35,846 nt of DNA, taken from Igneacidithiobacillus sp041146875 (GTDB taxonomy: Bacteria; Pseudomonadota; Gammaproteobacteria; Acidithiobacillales; Acidithiobacillaceae). The stretch lies in assembly GCF_041146875.1 (NCBI RefSeq), contig NZ_JBFRXP010000023.1:1-35846 (forward strand), written 5' to 3'. Below are positions 25,540-33,875 of the stretch, piece after piece; the first letter of the stretch is position 1, and each line of letters starts with the position of its first letter. A program made the position numbers and the translations under genes. The notes beneath the pieces were generated by a model, which saw nothing but the letters and a program-made list of their open reading frames with translations, had not been told where the DNA came from and did not search any database.

Positions 25540-26220
25540 CTATCGGTTTTGCCACACCATCACAATCTTTACTTGGGACGGCGCACCGGGCATAAACGCA
25601 ATGTCTATGGACTGCCCCTTCTTGCGCAGCGACATAGCGCCCGGCCTACGGCTTAGCGCCTGCGCCAGTTTCCAGTCCCGGCTCTTTGCCGCATCCAGAA
25701 ACCACTGCCGAAGTTGATCGGTATTGAGCGGGCTAACCACCTGCAGCACCCGTCCGCGCAGCCCCCCATCGGAGCTAACCAAATCGCTCACCGGCTGCGT
25801 ACCATCAGGCAGCGGCAATGGTGCCGGGGCAACAGCCGCAGGCTTTTGATCGAGCGGCATAGTCGATAATATTCCGGTCGTGGTGCTGCCACGACCCTGC
25901 CAACGCAAGACCTGCGACCAACCCTCGCGTCGGCACTGCCACAGCCCCTCACTCCCCGAGTCCATTGCATGGAAGTCTGCTCCCGCGCTAGTGCAACTTT
26001 TCTGCATGGCAGTCTCGAGCTCCCTGGCCGGGAGAGCAGCTCGCACAGTCTGCACGTCCAGCGCTATGCCGTTCAGCTCCATATGCTCTGCCACCGGCGT
26101 AGCAACAGCGCCCTCGGGCAAAGTCCAAGCAGGCATGTCCTGCCCCAACGCCGCATGTGTGGCGGCGAGGCTGGCGATACAGCCGAGCAACAGCAGAATA
26201 CGGTGGGTAATGATGCGCAA
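25540..26220 (-). CDS. exported hypothetical protein of Tad locus
   Basis: A 226-residue protein with a signal peptide (RIITHRILLLLGCIASLAAT...ALGQD), cysteines in KSCTSAG and LWQCRREG, a Pro-rich middle (AAVAPAPLPLPDG) and a C-terminal domain ending SQVKIVMVWQNR. No known family is recognised. The only start in reach of the preceding stop is TTG 26220, with AGGA upstream; the preceding TadE gene ends three bases earlier. Probably a periplasmic part of the pilus machine. Confidence 0.7.
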   Translation of the reverse strand: MRIITHRILLLLGCIASLAATHAALGQDMPAWTLPEGAVATPVAEHMELNGIALDVQTVRAALPARELETAMQKSCTSAGADFHAMDSGSEGLWQCRREGWSQVLRWQGRGSTTTGILSTMPLDQKPAAVAPAPLPLPDGTQPVSDLVSSDGGLRGRVLQVVSPLNTDQLRQWFLDAAKSRDWKLAQALSRRPGAMSLRKKGQSIDIAFMPGAPSQVKIVMVWQNR

Positions 26221-26223
26221 GGT

Positions 26224-27168
26224 TTACGGTCCTATATAACGCGGTATGTTTGGCCTGGGCTGTAGGCGATCGCCAAATTGCAGCTCCTGATCCACCGGCA
26301 CCAAGGCACTGGGCTTAAACCGATCCGTCTCGGAAAAGAGCCCGCCCAACAGGAAAGCAGTTACCCGCAAAGCCAACATGGGCACTTTGATCGCATACTG
26401 CCCTAGGGTACGAGTAGCAACGATCTGTGGCGGATTTGCGAAATCCTGGGTGATCTTTTGGGCCTCAGCCGGTCCGTTGGCGGACCAGGGATCCGTAAGC
26501 ACCGCCGCCTGGGCGCTGAAGGTCAAGTTCTGTGCTAGGCCAACCTCACGAAACATCCGTTGCGGAATGCCGTCGAGGGTTACCGACACCGTAGCCACGG
26601 TCGGACCGCTCATTTCGATGCCCAATCCGCGACCAAACTTCGCCGCAGCCAACGCGCTGCCCAGCAGGCCGCCCGCCATCGCGCTGCCTTCCTCCCGAGT
26701 CGCCAAGGTAATGTGCCTTTCACGCTCGGTCAGCAGTGGCTTCCCGTCATGCTTGTGGAGCAAGGGCTCGCTACTGGAACCTTGCGCCGCGCCGCTATTG
26801 TCTGCGGTGATTTTCTCGTTACGATCGCCAAAGTAGCGAACCGTGAGGTCCTGACGGAGTTCGTCGTCGCTGCGCTGGGCCGTCCATTGTCGGCCAGCAG
26901 GCGGCTGCGCGCGCCAAACCACACGCTCCCAGGCGGCATAACGCGCAGCTTCCACGGCGCGGTCTTGGGTAAACCCCCACTTGCCCGCATAGACCATTCC
27001 CAGAAACAAGGGCACCAAAACCGCCCCGGCCACTACCACCGTCTCTACCAATGCTTGCCCATCCTCACGCGTTTGCTTGGGTCGAGGCAAGATCTTGCAG
27101 CTCCTTACGGATGCTAGCACCTGATACACTCCACTACCCGACGAAGCATCTTGGCGCCTTTTCATCAT
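26224..27168 (-). CDS. TadE-like pseudopilin
   Basis: A 314-residue protein with a 37-residue polar leader ending in Gly, then QALVETVVVAGAVLVPLFLG with Glu at +5 and RAVEAARYAAWERVV, typical of TadE-type pseudopilins. The large C-terminal part lies outside the membrane. ATG 27168 overlaps the previous stop (ATGA) and is preceded by GGGGG. It is longer than usual TadE proteins (about 150-200 residues). Confidence 0.75.
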   Translation of the reverse strand: MMKRRQDASSGSGVYQVLASVRSCKILPRPKQTREDGQALVETVVVAGAVLVPLFLGMVYAGKWGFTQDRAVEAARYAAWERVVWRAQPPAGRQWTAQRSDDELRQDLTVRYFGDRNEKITADNSGAAQGSSSEPLLHKHDGKPLLTERERHITLATREEGSAMAGGLLGSALAAAKFGRGLGIEMSGPTVATVSVTLDGIPQRMFREVGLAQNLTFSAQAAVLTDPWSANGPAEAQKITQDFANPPQIVATRTLGQYAIKVPMLALRVTAFLLGGLFSETDRFKPSALVPVDQELQFGDRLQPRPNIPRYIGP

Positions 27169-28289
27169 TTGCCCCCAGTCATTCTGTCCCACCAATTCCG
27201 CAACTTCTGGTACTCCTCCGTGTGACCAAGCATCTGGGCGACCTTCTCGGTGTTGGGAAGTATCTCTTCATCCATCAACCGCCGAAACCACGGAGCATTT
27301 CGAATAACCTCTTTTCCCGTCGCTTCCGACTCCGCTTTCTCTTCTAAGGCAATCTGTTTTGTACTCTTTTTGGCGTCTAGCTGTACTTTCCCCAACAGAT
27401 AACGCCGAGTATATTTCTCGGTGTCTTCTCCAAGCGGTATAGGGGCCATCTGTATTATACTCACATAATTGAGCATCTTGGGTGTAACCTTCTGGAATTT
27501 TCCATCCCGGGTCGTTTCACCATCGATAATCTGCAAGGCCATTTTATCAAAAATCACCTTGTGAATATCTTTTGGAGCATCAGGATCAGTTGCACCATTC
27601 GTATAACTCACAATAACGCCAATGTGATTACAAGGAAAATGGAAAACAAACGAATCCAAATCCGGATCTTGTCCGGGAGCCCTGGAATCCATCCGGTAAC
27701 CGTTCGCCTCAATCATCGCTGTAATCGATTTTCGCAGAGTTGGCATGGGCAGCGTGGTTACAATGTCAAGCATACGATAAAATCCCTGCAACTTATCATA
27801 ATTATACTCAGGCTTTTGATCTGCAAAAACGCCTGACATTTGCAATACTCTCCAATGCTCCAAGCCAAGCGGCGCAAATATCTGGTGATCCAAGAAGTAT
27901 CTACCCTCTAAGGCGGCTGGATCCAATATTGGGAAATCATGAACACCATCTTGCCACTCGACCCCTTTGGGGATTGGCCACACGGAATCCATTGGATTCC
28001 CAGCACGCAGAGTTTCCGTAACAATGCGATCAAAATAGGCATTTGCGGCACCGACATTCTCCGGCGAGACGTAATTTTGGTCCCAAGTGTGCATAGCCTC
28101 CTTTTGATGGTTCAGCCACTTACTTACGTTATACCGGCACAACTGCTCCGCCTTGGGCCACGGGTCACCGCTCGGCGCGCTTTTCAACAGCGCCGTGACC
28201 GCACCTTGAGGTGCAGGGGCGGCCAAGGCAATGTTTGCAGACCAAAGCAAGAGGCCAAAAACCAACAAGGTGCGCAAACAGCACTGCAT
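27165..28289 (-). CDS. exported hypothetical protein of Tad locus
   Basis: A 374-residue protein with a signal peptide (MQCCLRTLLVFGLLLWSANIALA) and a mature part with no known domain. It contains NYVSPENVGAANAYFDRI, PFWP-like aromatic segments, and a charged C-terminus (EEYQKLRNWWDRMTGGK). ATG 28289 follows AGGAGAAGG closely; ATG 28304, overlapping the TadG stop as ATGA, is an alternative. The location between TadG-like and TadE-like genes suggests a periplasmic role in pilus assembly, but the sequence does not show which. Confidence 0.7.
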   Translation of the reverse strand: MQCCLRTLLVFGLLLWSANIALAAPAPQGAVTALLKSAPSGDPWPKAEQLCRYNVSKWLNHQKEAMHTWDQNYVSPENVGAANAYFDRIVTETLRAGNPMDSVWPIPKGVEWQDGVHDFPILDPAALEGRYFLDHQIFAPLGLEHWRVLQMSGVFADQKPEYNYDKLQGFYRMLDIVTTLPMPTLRKSITAMIEANGYRMDSRAPGQDPDLDSFVFHFPCNHIGVIVSYTNGATDPDAPKDIHKVIFDKMALQIIDGETTRDGKFQKVTPKMLNYVSIIQMAPIPLGEDTEKYTRRYLLGKVQLDAKKSTKQIALEEKAESEATGKEVIRNAPWFRRLMDEEILPNTEKVAQMLGHTEEYQKLRNWWDRMTGGK

Positions 28290-28300
28290 TTGCCTTCTCC

Positions 28301-29887
28301 TCATGGCAAGCCTTGCACCAAAGCCCGATCGGCAGGACTCATATCCACCAACCGCGCGGACCAAAATGGGCTGTACAGATTGGCGCGCTCGTCACGGCCA
28401 TCGGCACGGGGCCAGAGGCTATCGGGGCGGCGAAAATAGACTTGTGCCTTGGCTGCCGCGCGAATGGCGTCATGCGCACCCTTGGTTTGCAACCGTAAGT
28501 CCGTCCATTCCGCCCTCTTCGGCGCAGCCTGGGAGATTCCCAAGGCGGTCACGGAGTCGCGCACTGCCGATACAGGATGCTCGACAACAACCAAATAGCT
28601 GGGTGCGTTGTCGGTATTGTCCGCCTGCCTGTCAACCAAATCCCGAAACGGGGCGATACCCGAAGATGCCCCGCGAGAACTGGGCCCCAAGGGAACGTCG
28701 GTGGAGATCTTGTCGGAGTACTCAGAAACCACCTGATTTGCGCCGCGCGCGTCATTGCTCCAGTTACCCTGGTAGACCGGCATGCTGCGCAAGGAGAGCT
28801 GTTTTTGATCGCCCAAATGATCAGGGTCAACCCAGGCCTGAGACCAGTTGTGCGATTCACTCTGGTAGTAGTAGAAGTTGTTGGTATCCGGTTTGGAAAA
28901 TGCGCCGCCATAGGCCCAGGATCGATCAAACGTGGTTTTCCATCCGCCAAAGAGACCATATCGCCTAAATTGGATAAACGTATGTATGGTGTCCATACCA
29001 GACCATACATATCCGGAATCCGCATCGGCAGGATCCACCAGGGCCAATTGGCTACCGCCCTCCTTGCGCGTACCCCACTTAAATGGCGCCAAGCTCAACG
29101 CACTTGGGCGGGAAAGAGGAGAACCCAGCGACGTGGACCTGTCGCGCGTAAACGCATCACTACTCTCCATAATCAAACTGGCTTGCCGTGCGTAACTATC
29201 CCGCTTCATCTGACCACTACCCACACCACTCACGTAGTTACTGCGGGCTGATGCATAAGTCGCGCTAAGCGCCGCGGGAGAGACCAAACGGGCCTGCGGA
29301 TCGTTTAGCTTGACCACCTGCTCCACCAATGGTCCGGCAAAGCCTTGGCCGTTGAGGAATAGCGCCCCATTGAAGGCTGCCTGCGCACCAGAGAATGCGG
29401 CATCGCTAGCGTTGGCCAGGGGCAGGTACGCCAAGGCATAGGACTGCGTGGAGTAGTCTGCGAGCTTGCCTTCGGTTTCGATGATTTGTTGCGCGATGGC
29501 AAACGCTTGTCCAATATATGGAATAGCTTTGAGGTACCCCAACACCAGGACAATATTATCCGCCGCGGATTTGGCATACCGCCCCCAAGAAAGCAAACTA
29601 ACTGCCTGCCCAATCGCCGCCTCGTTGGCAATGGACGCGCGGTTGAGATAGGCATCCAGATTCATTTGCCGAGCCTGCATTTCCATCGCCGAAAAGGCTG
29701 CTGCATCGGCGGCATTTTGCACTTTCAATTTGGTTGCCGTCGCCTGCCCGGTGTTAAAAATCAGTAATAATCCCAGTACGGCAGCAGGAAGCAACAATAG
29801 GGAAAATAGCGCCGCCTGGCCGTTCTCAAGGCTTATGGCACACGCCCCAATCGTATTCCCACATCCTACATGTTTCGAACAATCCAC
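28301..29887 (-). CDS. TadG-like pilus assembly protein
   Basis: A 528-residue protein with an N-terminal Tad-type domain: ENGQAALFSLLLLPAAVLGL followed by KLKVQNAADAAAFSAMEM, characteristic of TadG/TadE-like N-termini. It has no Glu at +5 after the Gly and no von Willebrand MIDAS motif that I can see, unlike some TadG proteins. The rest is a long extracytoplasmic region with many Tyr/Trp (NFYYYQSESHNWSQAWVD). GTG 29887 follows AGGTGGGAG. It lies after the major pilin, beyond two hairpins. Confidence 0.75.
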   Translation of the reverse strand: MDCSKHVGCGNTIGACAISLENGQAALFSLLLLPAAVLGLLLIFNTGQATATKLKVQNAADAAAFSAMEMQARQMNLDAYLNRASIANEAAIGQAVSLLSWGRYAKSAADNIVLVLGYLKAIPYIGQAFAIAQQIIETEGKLADYSTQSYALAYLPLANASDAAFSGAQAAFNGALFLNGQGFAGPLVEQVVKLNDPQARLVSPAALSATYASARSNYVSGVGSGQMKRDSYARQASLIMESSDAFTRDRSTSLGSPLSRPSALSLAPFKWGTRKEGGSQLALVDPADADSGYVWSGMDTIHTFIQFRRYGLFGGWKTTFDRSWAYGGAFSKPDTNNFYYYQSESHNWSQAWVDPDHLGDQKQLSLRSMPVYQGNWSNDARGANQVVSEYSDKISTDVPLGPSSRGASSGIAPFRDLVDRQADNTDNAPSYLVVVEHPVSAVRDSVTALGISQAAPKRAEWTDLRLQTKGAHDAIRAAAKAQVYFRRPDSLWPRADGRDERANLYSPFWSARLVDMSPADRALVQGLP

Positions 29888-29903
29888 AATATGCTCCCAC
29901 CTA

Positions 29904-29939
29904 TTTTCCGAAGCATCCGCACACCGACGCTTCGGAAAA
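29904..29939 (-). other. 11-bp inverted repeat upstream of tadG-like gene
   Basis: TTTTCCGAAGC at 29904-29914 pairs perfectly with GCTTCGGAAAA at 29929-29939 around a 14-base loop. On the - strand it follows directly on the U-tract of the hairpin at 29939-29957 and comes before the tadG ribosome binding site. It may protect the 3' end of the pilin mRNA or act with the terminator in setting readthrough. Confidence 0.5.
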
Positions 29940-29957
29940 GCGCCCCAAAGGAGCGCT
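29934..29957 (-). terminator. likely leaky terminator after pilin gene
   Basis: On the - strand AGCGCTCC pairs with GGGGCGCT (one G-T pair) over a three-base loop (29950-29957 with 29939-29946), followed by TTTTCC. It lies 30 bases beyond the stop of the Flp-like pilin gene. Such a weak terminator would give far more pilin mRNA than mRNA for the assembly genes behind it, as is known for other pilin operons. Confidence 0.55.
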
Positions 29958-29987
29958 GAAAAATGATTTATTGGATTATCCTAAACG

Positions 29988-30266
29988 TCAGTTTAGATCT
30001 TTAGCACTCGTATAATCTGACATCTTTCTATTCCTGGTCGCGGTTGAGGAAGCATTATCGGAAGCCCCCTGCGCTTTACTGACATCTCCGCTAGAATCTT
30101 TGCCAGCTAATTCGTGTGCGATGCCTGCCATCTGATGCCGCAGCGTCTGACCAAAGAAAGAAAATACTGCGATGGCGGAAATGGCTATCAGCGCAACGAT
30201 AATCAGATATTCCGTCATTCCTTGGCCAGATTGACAAGCCTTTTTACGAACGAATTCCTGCTTCAT
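29988..30266 (-). CDS. Flp-type pilin, probable major subunit
   Basis: A 92-residue type IVb pilin. Leader MKQEFVRKKACQSG, cleavage expected after Gly14, then QGMTEYLIIVALIAISAIAV with Glu at +5 and Tyr at +6. The mature protein would be about 78 residues, longer than classic Flp (about 50), with a hydrophilic Ser/Ala/Asn-rich tail (KAQGASDNASSTATRNRKM). GGGAGA lies before ATG. It is followed by a hairpin terminator, which points to high expression, so I take it as the major pilin. Confidence 0.88.
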   Translation of the reverse strand: MKQEFVRKKACQSGQGMTEYLIIVALIAISAIAVFSFFGQTLRHQMAGIAHELAGKDSSGDVSKAQGASDNASSTATRNRKMSDYTSAKDLN

Positions 30267-30301
30267 AACATTCTCCCTAGAGTGACAACAAGAAAAAGAT
30301 G

Positions 30302-30319
30302 GCGAAATTATCTTTTCGC
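30302..30319 (-). other. small hairpin between ompA-like and pilin genes
   Basis: GCGAAA (30302-30307) pairs with TTTCGC (30314-30319). On the - strand it is followed by CATCTTTTTC. It may be a weak terminator separating the OmpA-like gene from the pilin, or part of the pilin leader. The stem is short and A+T-rich. Confidence 0.25.
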
Positions 30320-30338
30320 TGGAAAAGCTATCGGAGAC

Positions 30339-31610
30339 CTAATGCCCGAAAATTCCCGATACTGCACCCCACACTGCTTGCCCAACCTGGTAATTGACCG
30401 CGCCACGCGCTGCATCGGCTGCGGATTGCACCATCGTTTGCCCCTCTCTAGCGACGGGGTTATTCGCTACCCCGCCTGGATTGGCGGCATTATTGGTCTG
30501 ATTGCCGCCCATCGAGGGTGCAGAACCCATGCTCGGCGCGGAGGCCATGCTGGGCGCTGCCGACCCTGCCATCGAAGCTTGCGCCATGTTGGGACTATCT
30601 GCTGCCACGGGCACAAAGCCAGGAGTGAGATTGACGACCTCCACGCGCCGATTTTGCGCGCGCCCCGCATCGCTATCGTTGCTCGCTGCCGGAACCGTGG
30701 CTCCCAAACCCCGAGTAGCAATACGGGAGGCAGGAATTCCTGAGCTGATCAGGGCGGTCTTAACCGCTACCGCACGATCCGCAGAAAGTTTTTGGTTGTA
30801 GGCCGAGGTACCGACATTGTCAGTGTGGCCGTCGAGGCCGATGCGCCAGTTGGGGTGCTGACGCAGGGTATCCGCGAGCTGCTGAATCCGTCCCCTAGCG
30901 TCGGGACGCAAGGTGGCGCGATTGAAGTCAAACGGGAGATGCATACTGAAACGCCCCTGACTTTGCAGCGCCTGGCCCATGTCCCTTGCATTGAGGGCTT
31001 CGGCACTACCCGTCACCATACCCGTTTGCATCGGCTTGGTCTGCACCGCATACACTTGCTCCTTAGATCCCGATGGCCTGCCCATGGAGGTGCTATCCGG
31101 CCCATTTACGCGGATGAAGACCCATGTTTGCACGCCATTGGGTGAGTCTAGACGCGCGGTGAGCATACGCCCGCCACCATCGCCGATAAAGGCGGTATAC
31201 AGATGCGGTGCCGATGACCATATGGGGTTATAATCTAATACTTCACCGTGTCCACCATCAGCGTTACAGGCGTTGTTGGCGCACTGCCATAGAATAGAAA
31301 ATCCCTCGCGTTGCAGCGTTTGTTCGTTGTTCCGCATGATCTCCAGGGGAGAACGATCATTGGGCGTTCTGTAATCAATAAAGACGACTTGGCCCTCTAA
31401 TTTTTTAGACTGGAGCGGTTCCCCTCCTCTTTTGAACGGCCCGAGAGGCATGCTCACCTCGTCATAATGCGCCGTGTTATAGAGCAACATTTCCGAACCA
31501 GGATAGCGTCCCAAAAAGCTCAGATCAGTCCCAGGTTCAGCCGCCAACAAACTCTGCGATAGGGAAAGAAAGAAAGACGCAAAAAGTAACTTTTTGACCG
31601 GACGCTTCAC
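30339..31610 (-). CDS. OmpA-family outer membrane/peptidoglycan-binding protein
   Basis: A 423-residue exported protein: signal peptide (KRPVKKLLFASFFLSLSQSLLA), an N-terminal domain of DUF4892-like appearance (FLGRYPGSEMLLYN, FSILWQCANNAC), and an OmpA C-terminal domain (IGLDGHTDNVGTSAYNQKLS, RIATRGLG, AQNRRVEV) that binds peptidoglycan. A Ser/Met/Ala/Pro/Gly-rich tail (repeats of PSMGSA) and a short hydrophobic end follow. GTG 31610 overlaps the regulator stop (GTGA) after GAGGTG. It likely anchors the pilus machine to the cell wall. Confidence 0.85.
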   Translation of the reverse strand: MKRPVKKLLFASFFLSLSQSLLAAEPGTDLSFLGRYPGSEMLLYNTAHYDEVSMPLGPFKRGGEPLQSKKLEGQVVFIDYRTPNDRSPLEIMRNNEQTLQREGFSILWQCANNACNADGGHGEVLDYNPIWSSAPHLYTAFIGDGGGRMLTARLDSPNGVQTWVFIRVNGPDSTSMGRPSGSKEQVYAVQTKPMQTGMVTGSAEALNARDMGQALQSQGRFSMHLPFDFNRATLRPDARGRIQQLADTLRQHPNWRIGLDGHTDNVGTSAYNQKLSADRAVAVKTALISSGIPASRIATRGLGATVPAASNDSDAGRAQNRRVEVVNLTPGFVPVAADSPNMAQASMAGSAAPSMASAPSMGSAPSMGGNQTNNAANPGGVANNPVAREGQTMVQSAADAARGAVNYQVGQAVWGAVSGIFGH

Positions 31611-32275
31611 AATGACACCTCGGTAAATAGATGGGAATTTCTCTGATAGACTTGCCACAAAGATTGCATCAATTCAGCACGATTTTTTGCACCAAAGATG
31701 CGACACAATCGCCATACGCGTGAATAAACCATACTGGCAGTGAGCTCCATCTGGGCGCTTATCTCTCGAGTGCTTTCACCCCGTAGTAGTCTTAGTGCAA
31801 GCCGTAAATCAGCAACCCCCAATTGCGGGACAAAGGGGATCATACGTTCCACACTATCGAGAACCTCACGCAATGCCTCTATAGGCTGCATAACAGGCTC
31901 TGCGAACCACACTTCGGCAGCAAGCCGGTAATTGGATGAAGTGAGTTTCCCGACAAACCACAGATGGGAGGGATTTACTTTTCGATGCCAGTCATTTTCG
32001 CCAGGTTCAGGATTATTGAGCCACGACAGGAAGGTACGCGGAACACCGCCCCAACGGGCTCTCGGATAACGCCACCACGGCGCTGCTTCTATGGCCCCAA
32101 AGCGCCCGATGCCAGACCGGTAGACCCTGATTTTTTGAAAAGTCTGCGCGTCAATTTGCACCGACCCCATAGAAAGTTTGTGTTCTGCAGGTATTCGCAG
32201 TTGCATTCTCTCGATGGGCTCTGCCCCTGCACACTCCTGCGCAGGGGCAAGAAGCCCTGGCCACGCTCTCGCCAT
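31607..32275 (-). CDS. LuxR-type HTH transcriptional regulator
   Basis: A 222-residue protein whose C-terminal part (about 150-205) is a LuxR-type helix-turn-helix (LRLALRLLRGESTREISA, then VYSRVWRLCRIFGAKNRAEL). The N-terminal 145 residues are not a receiver or a recognisable autoinducer domain; they contain many Trp and Pro. It is the first gene of the Tad operon and overlaps the OmpA-like gene, so it is likely to control it and itself. GGGAG precedes ATG 32275; an internal ATG (MQLRIPAEH) at 32206 is an alternative start. Confidence 0.75.
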   Translation of the reverse strand: MARAWPGLLAPAQECAGAEPIERMQLRIPAEHKLSMGSVQIDAQTFQKIRVYRSGIGRFGAIEAAPWWRYPRARWGGVPRTFLSWLNNPEPGENDWHRKVNPSHLWFVGKLTSSNYRLAAEVWFAEPVMQPIEALREVLDSVERMIPFVPQLGVADLRLALRLLRGESTREISAQMELTASMVYSRVWRLCRIFGAKNRAELMQSLWQVYQRNSHLFTEVSL

Positions 32276-32321
32276 TCGTTCGCTCCCTCATCGGCCACTG
32301 TGGGCCGCTTAGATGCCAATG

Positions 32322-32350
32322 AGGATAGCAAAGAATTGTTACAATTTCAT
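32322..32350 (-). promoter_or_regulatory. possible promoter and palindromic operator of the Tad operon
   Basis: On the - strand ATGAAA (32350-32345) and TATCCT (32327-32322, preceded by TGC as an extended -10) are 17 bases apart. Between them is a perfect palindrome AATTGT-T-ACAATT (32334-32346), a likely regulator binding site. The transcript would start about 40 bases before the regulator's ATG. The -35 box is weak, and no other part of the 152-base gap looks better. Confidence 0.35.
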
Positions 32351-32427
32351 GAATCTGGGAGAATTTTTTTAGTTGCACAAAAACAATTAGATGGCAGCAC
32401 CATCAACAAAATCTCGAGACCATCCTA

Positions 32428-33279
32428 CTAGCCTCCAGCACGCTCCCCGCGCAAAAAGGCCGGCGGCACCATCGCTGCCGCCTGCATGTCTGCGTGGTAG
32501 TAGTGCAGGCCACTCATCTGCTCGGCATCCCTGCGACGAAAGGCGTCACGCTCGATACCCTTGCGCGCCAGGGTAGCGCTCCACCAGCCGGATGGATAGG
32601 CAAACTGCGGGAAAAACACGCTATCTACCGAGTCGAAGCCTGCACCCTGCATACGCCGTTGGCATTGGCGGATGAGATCCGCGTGCAGCAATGGAGACTC
32701 CGACTGTGCAACCAAGACACCCTTATCCGCCAAGGCGCGGAAACACGCAGCGTAGAACTCTGGGCTGAAAAGACCCGCAGCGGGGCCGACCGGGTCGGTG
32801 GAGTCGACAATGATGACGTCGTAACTACCCGACTTGGCGTTCTCGGTCCAAGCAATGCCATCCTGAAAATGGAAACGCGCCCGTGGGTCGTCGTTGCGCT
32901 CGCACAGGAGCGGAAAGAAGCGCTCCGCCACGCGCGTAACGCGCTCGTCCAACTCCACCTGCTCTGCCAATTCCACCTCGGGATGACGCAGCACCTCGCG
33001 CAGGGTGCCACAATCCCCCCCGCCGATAATCAAAACCCGTTTGGGATCAGGATGCAGGAACAGCGCTGGATGGGTCATCATCTCATGATAGAGAAAGTTG
33101 TCGCGGTCGGTGAGCATGACCAGGCCATCCAGGGTCATGAGGGTACCAAAATGCTCGGTCTCGAAAATTTCGATCGTCTGATAGGGACTCTGCTCCCGGT
33201 GCAAGACCTCGCGCACCTTTAGACTCAGGGCGGCGCCGTGTTCTTCATACCGCTCGCTATACCAAAGCTCCGTACTCAT
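32428..33279 (-). CDS. speE: spermidine synthase (polyamine aminopropyltransferase)
   Basis: A 283-residue enzyme that transfers the aminopropyl group from decarboxylated SAM to putrescine. Seen are the N-terminal beta domain (YQTIEIFETEHFGTLMTLDG), the dcSAM-binding RVLIIGGGDCGTLREVL, acidic VELDERV, and the catalytic VDSTDPVGPA. Length is normal (about 285). GAGGA precedes ATG. A possible -10 (TATACT, 33320-33315) lies 36 bases upstream, without a clear -35. Confidence 0.95.
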   Translation of the reverse strand: MSTELWYSERYEEHGAALSLKVREVLHREQSPYQTIEIFETEHFGTLMTLDGLVMLTDRDNFLYHEMMTHPALFLHPDPKRVLIIGGGDCGTLREVLRHPEVELAEQVELDERVTRVAERFFPLLCERNDDPRARFHFQDGIAWTENAKSGSYDVIIVDSTDPVGPAAGLFSPEFYAACFRALADKGVLVAQSESPLLHADLIRQCQRRMQGAGFDSVDSVFFPQFAYPSGWWSATLARKGIERDAFRRRDAEQMSGLHYYHADMQAAAMVPPAFLRGERAGG

Positions 33280-33335
33280 CGAAATCCTCGTCGTTAGGAA
33301 GGGGTGGCGCGGTAAGTATAGTCAAGAAATAAAAT

Positions 33336-33875
33336 TCAATCATCGATTCCCCAGGCCTCTTGGCGCTCGCGAATCCACTCTGCCAATTCTTTGGCGGGAT
33401 GAAAGATGGGCAGCAGGCGGTGCGCCTCTTCTGCGGCTTGGCGCGCACGCCGTAACTGGCCGTGGTGCAGGTAGTAGCGCGCCAAATTCATATACGCCAA
33501 ATGTTGGCGGTCAAAATGCTTGCTGCGCAGAGCCTTACGGATGGGGAACAGGGCTTCTTCTACGCGCCCGCTTTCCATGAGGTATTCCCCCAGGTCATTC
33601 CAGGCAACGCCCCATTCCGGGTCGAGGGCAATAGCCTTACGACAGGCGGCAATCGCCGCATGCACATCGCCGGATTCTGCGAGTGCCCAAGCATAGAAGG
33701 TCCAATACAGGGGAAGATCGTCCTGTGCATCCAGCGCCTTGCGAAAGGATTTGACGGCCTCGGCGAAGTGCCCAGTCTGCTGCCAATCGAGCCCCTCGGC
33801 AAAGTCCTCGTTACGCTCCGCCTCGTCCTGAATTTGCTCATCCAGGGAAAACGGCGGTTCCTGGGATGTTTTCAT
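33336..33875 (-). CDS. TPR-repeat protein
   Basis: A 179-residue soluble protein with about three tetratricopeptide repeats (ADWQQTGHFAEAVKSFRKAL-like, ALAESGDVHAAIAACRKAI, EYLMESGRVEEALFPIRKAL and YYLHHGQLRRARQAAEEA). TPRs mediate protein contacts. ATG 33875 overlaps the tsaD stop (ATGA), so it is co-translated; longer readings overlap tsaD. No signal peptide is present. Its partner is unknown. Confidence 0.85.
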   Translation of the reverse strand: MKTSQEPPFSLDEQIQDEAERNEDFAEGLDWQQTGHFAEAVKSFRKALDAQDDLPLYWTFYAWALAESGDVHAAIAACRKAIALDPEWGVAWNDLGEYLMESGRVEEALFPIRKALRSKHFDRQHLAYMNLARYYLHHGQLRRARQAAEEAHRLLPIFHPAKELAEWIRERQEAWGIDD

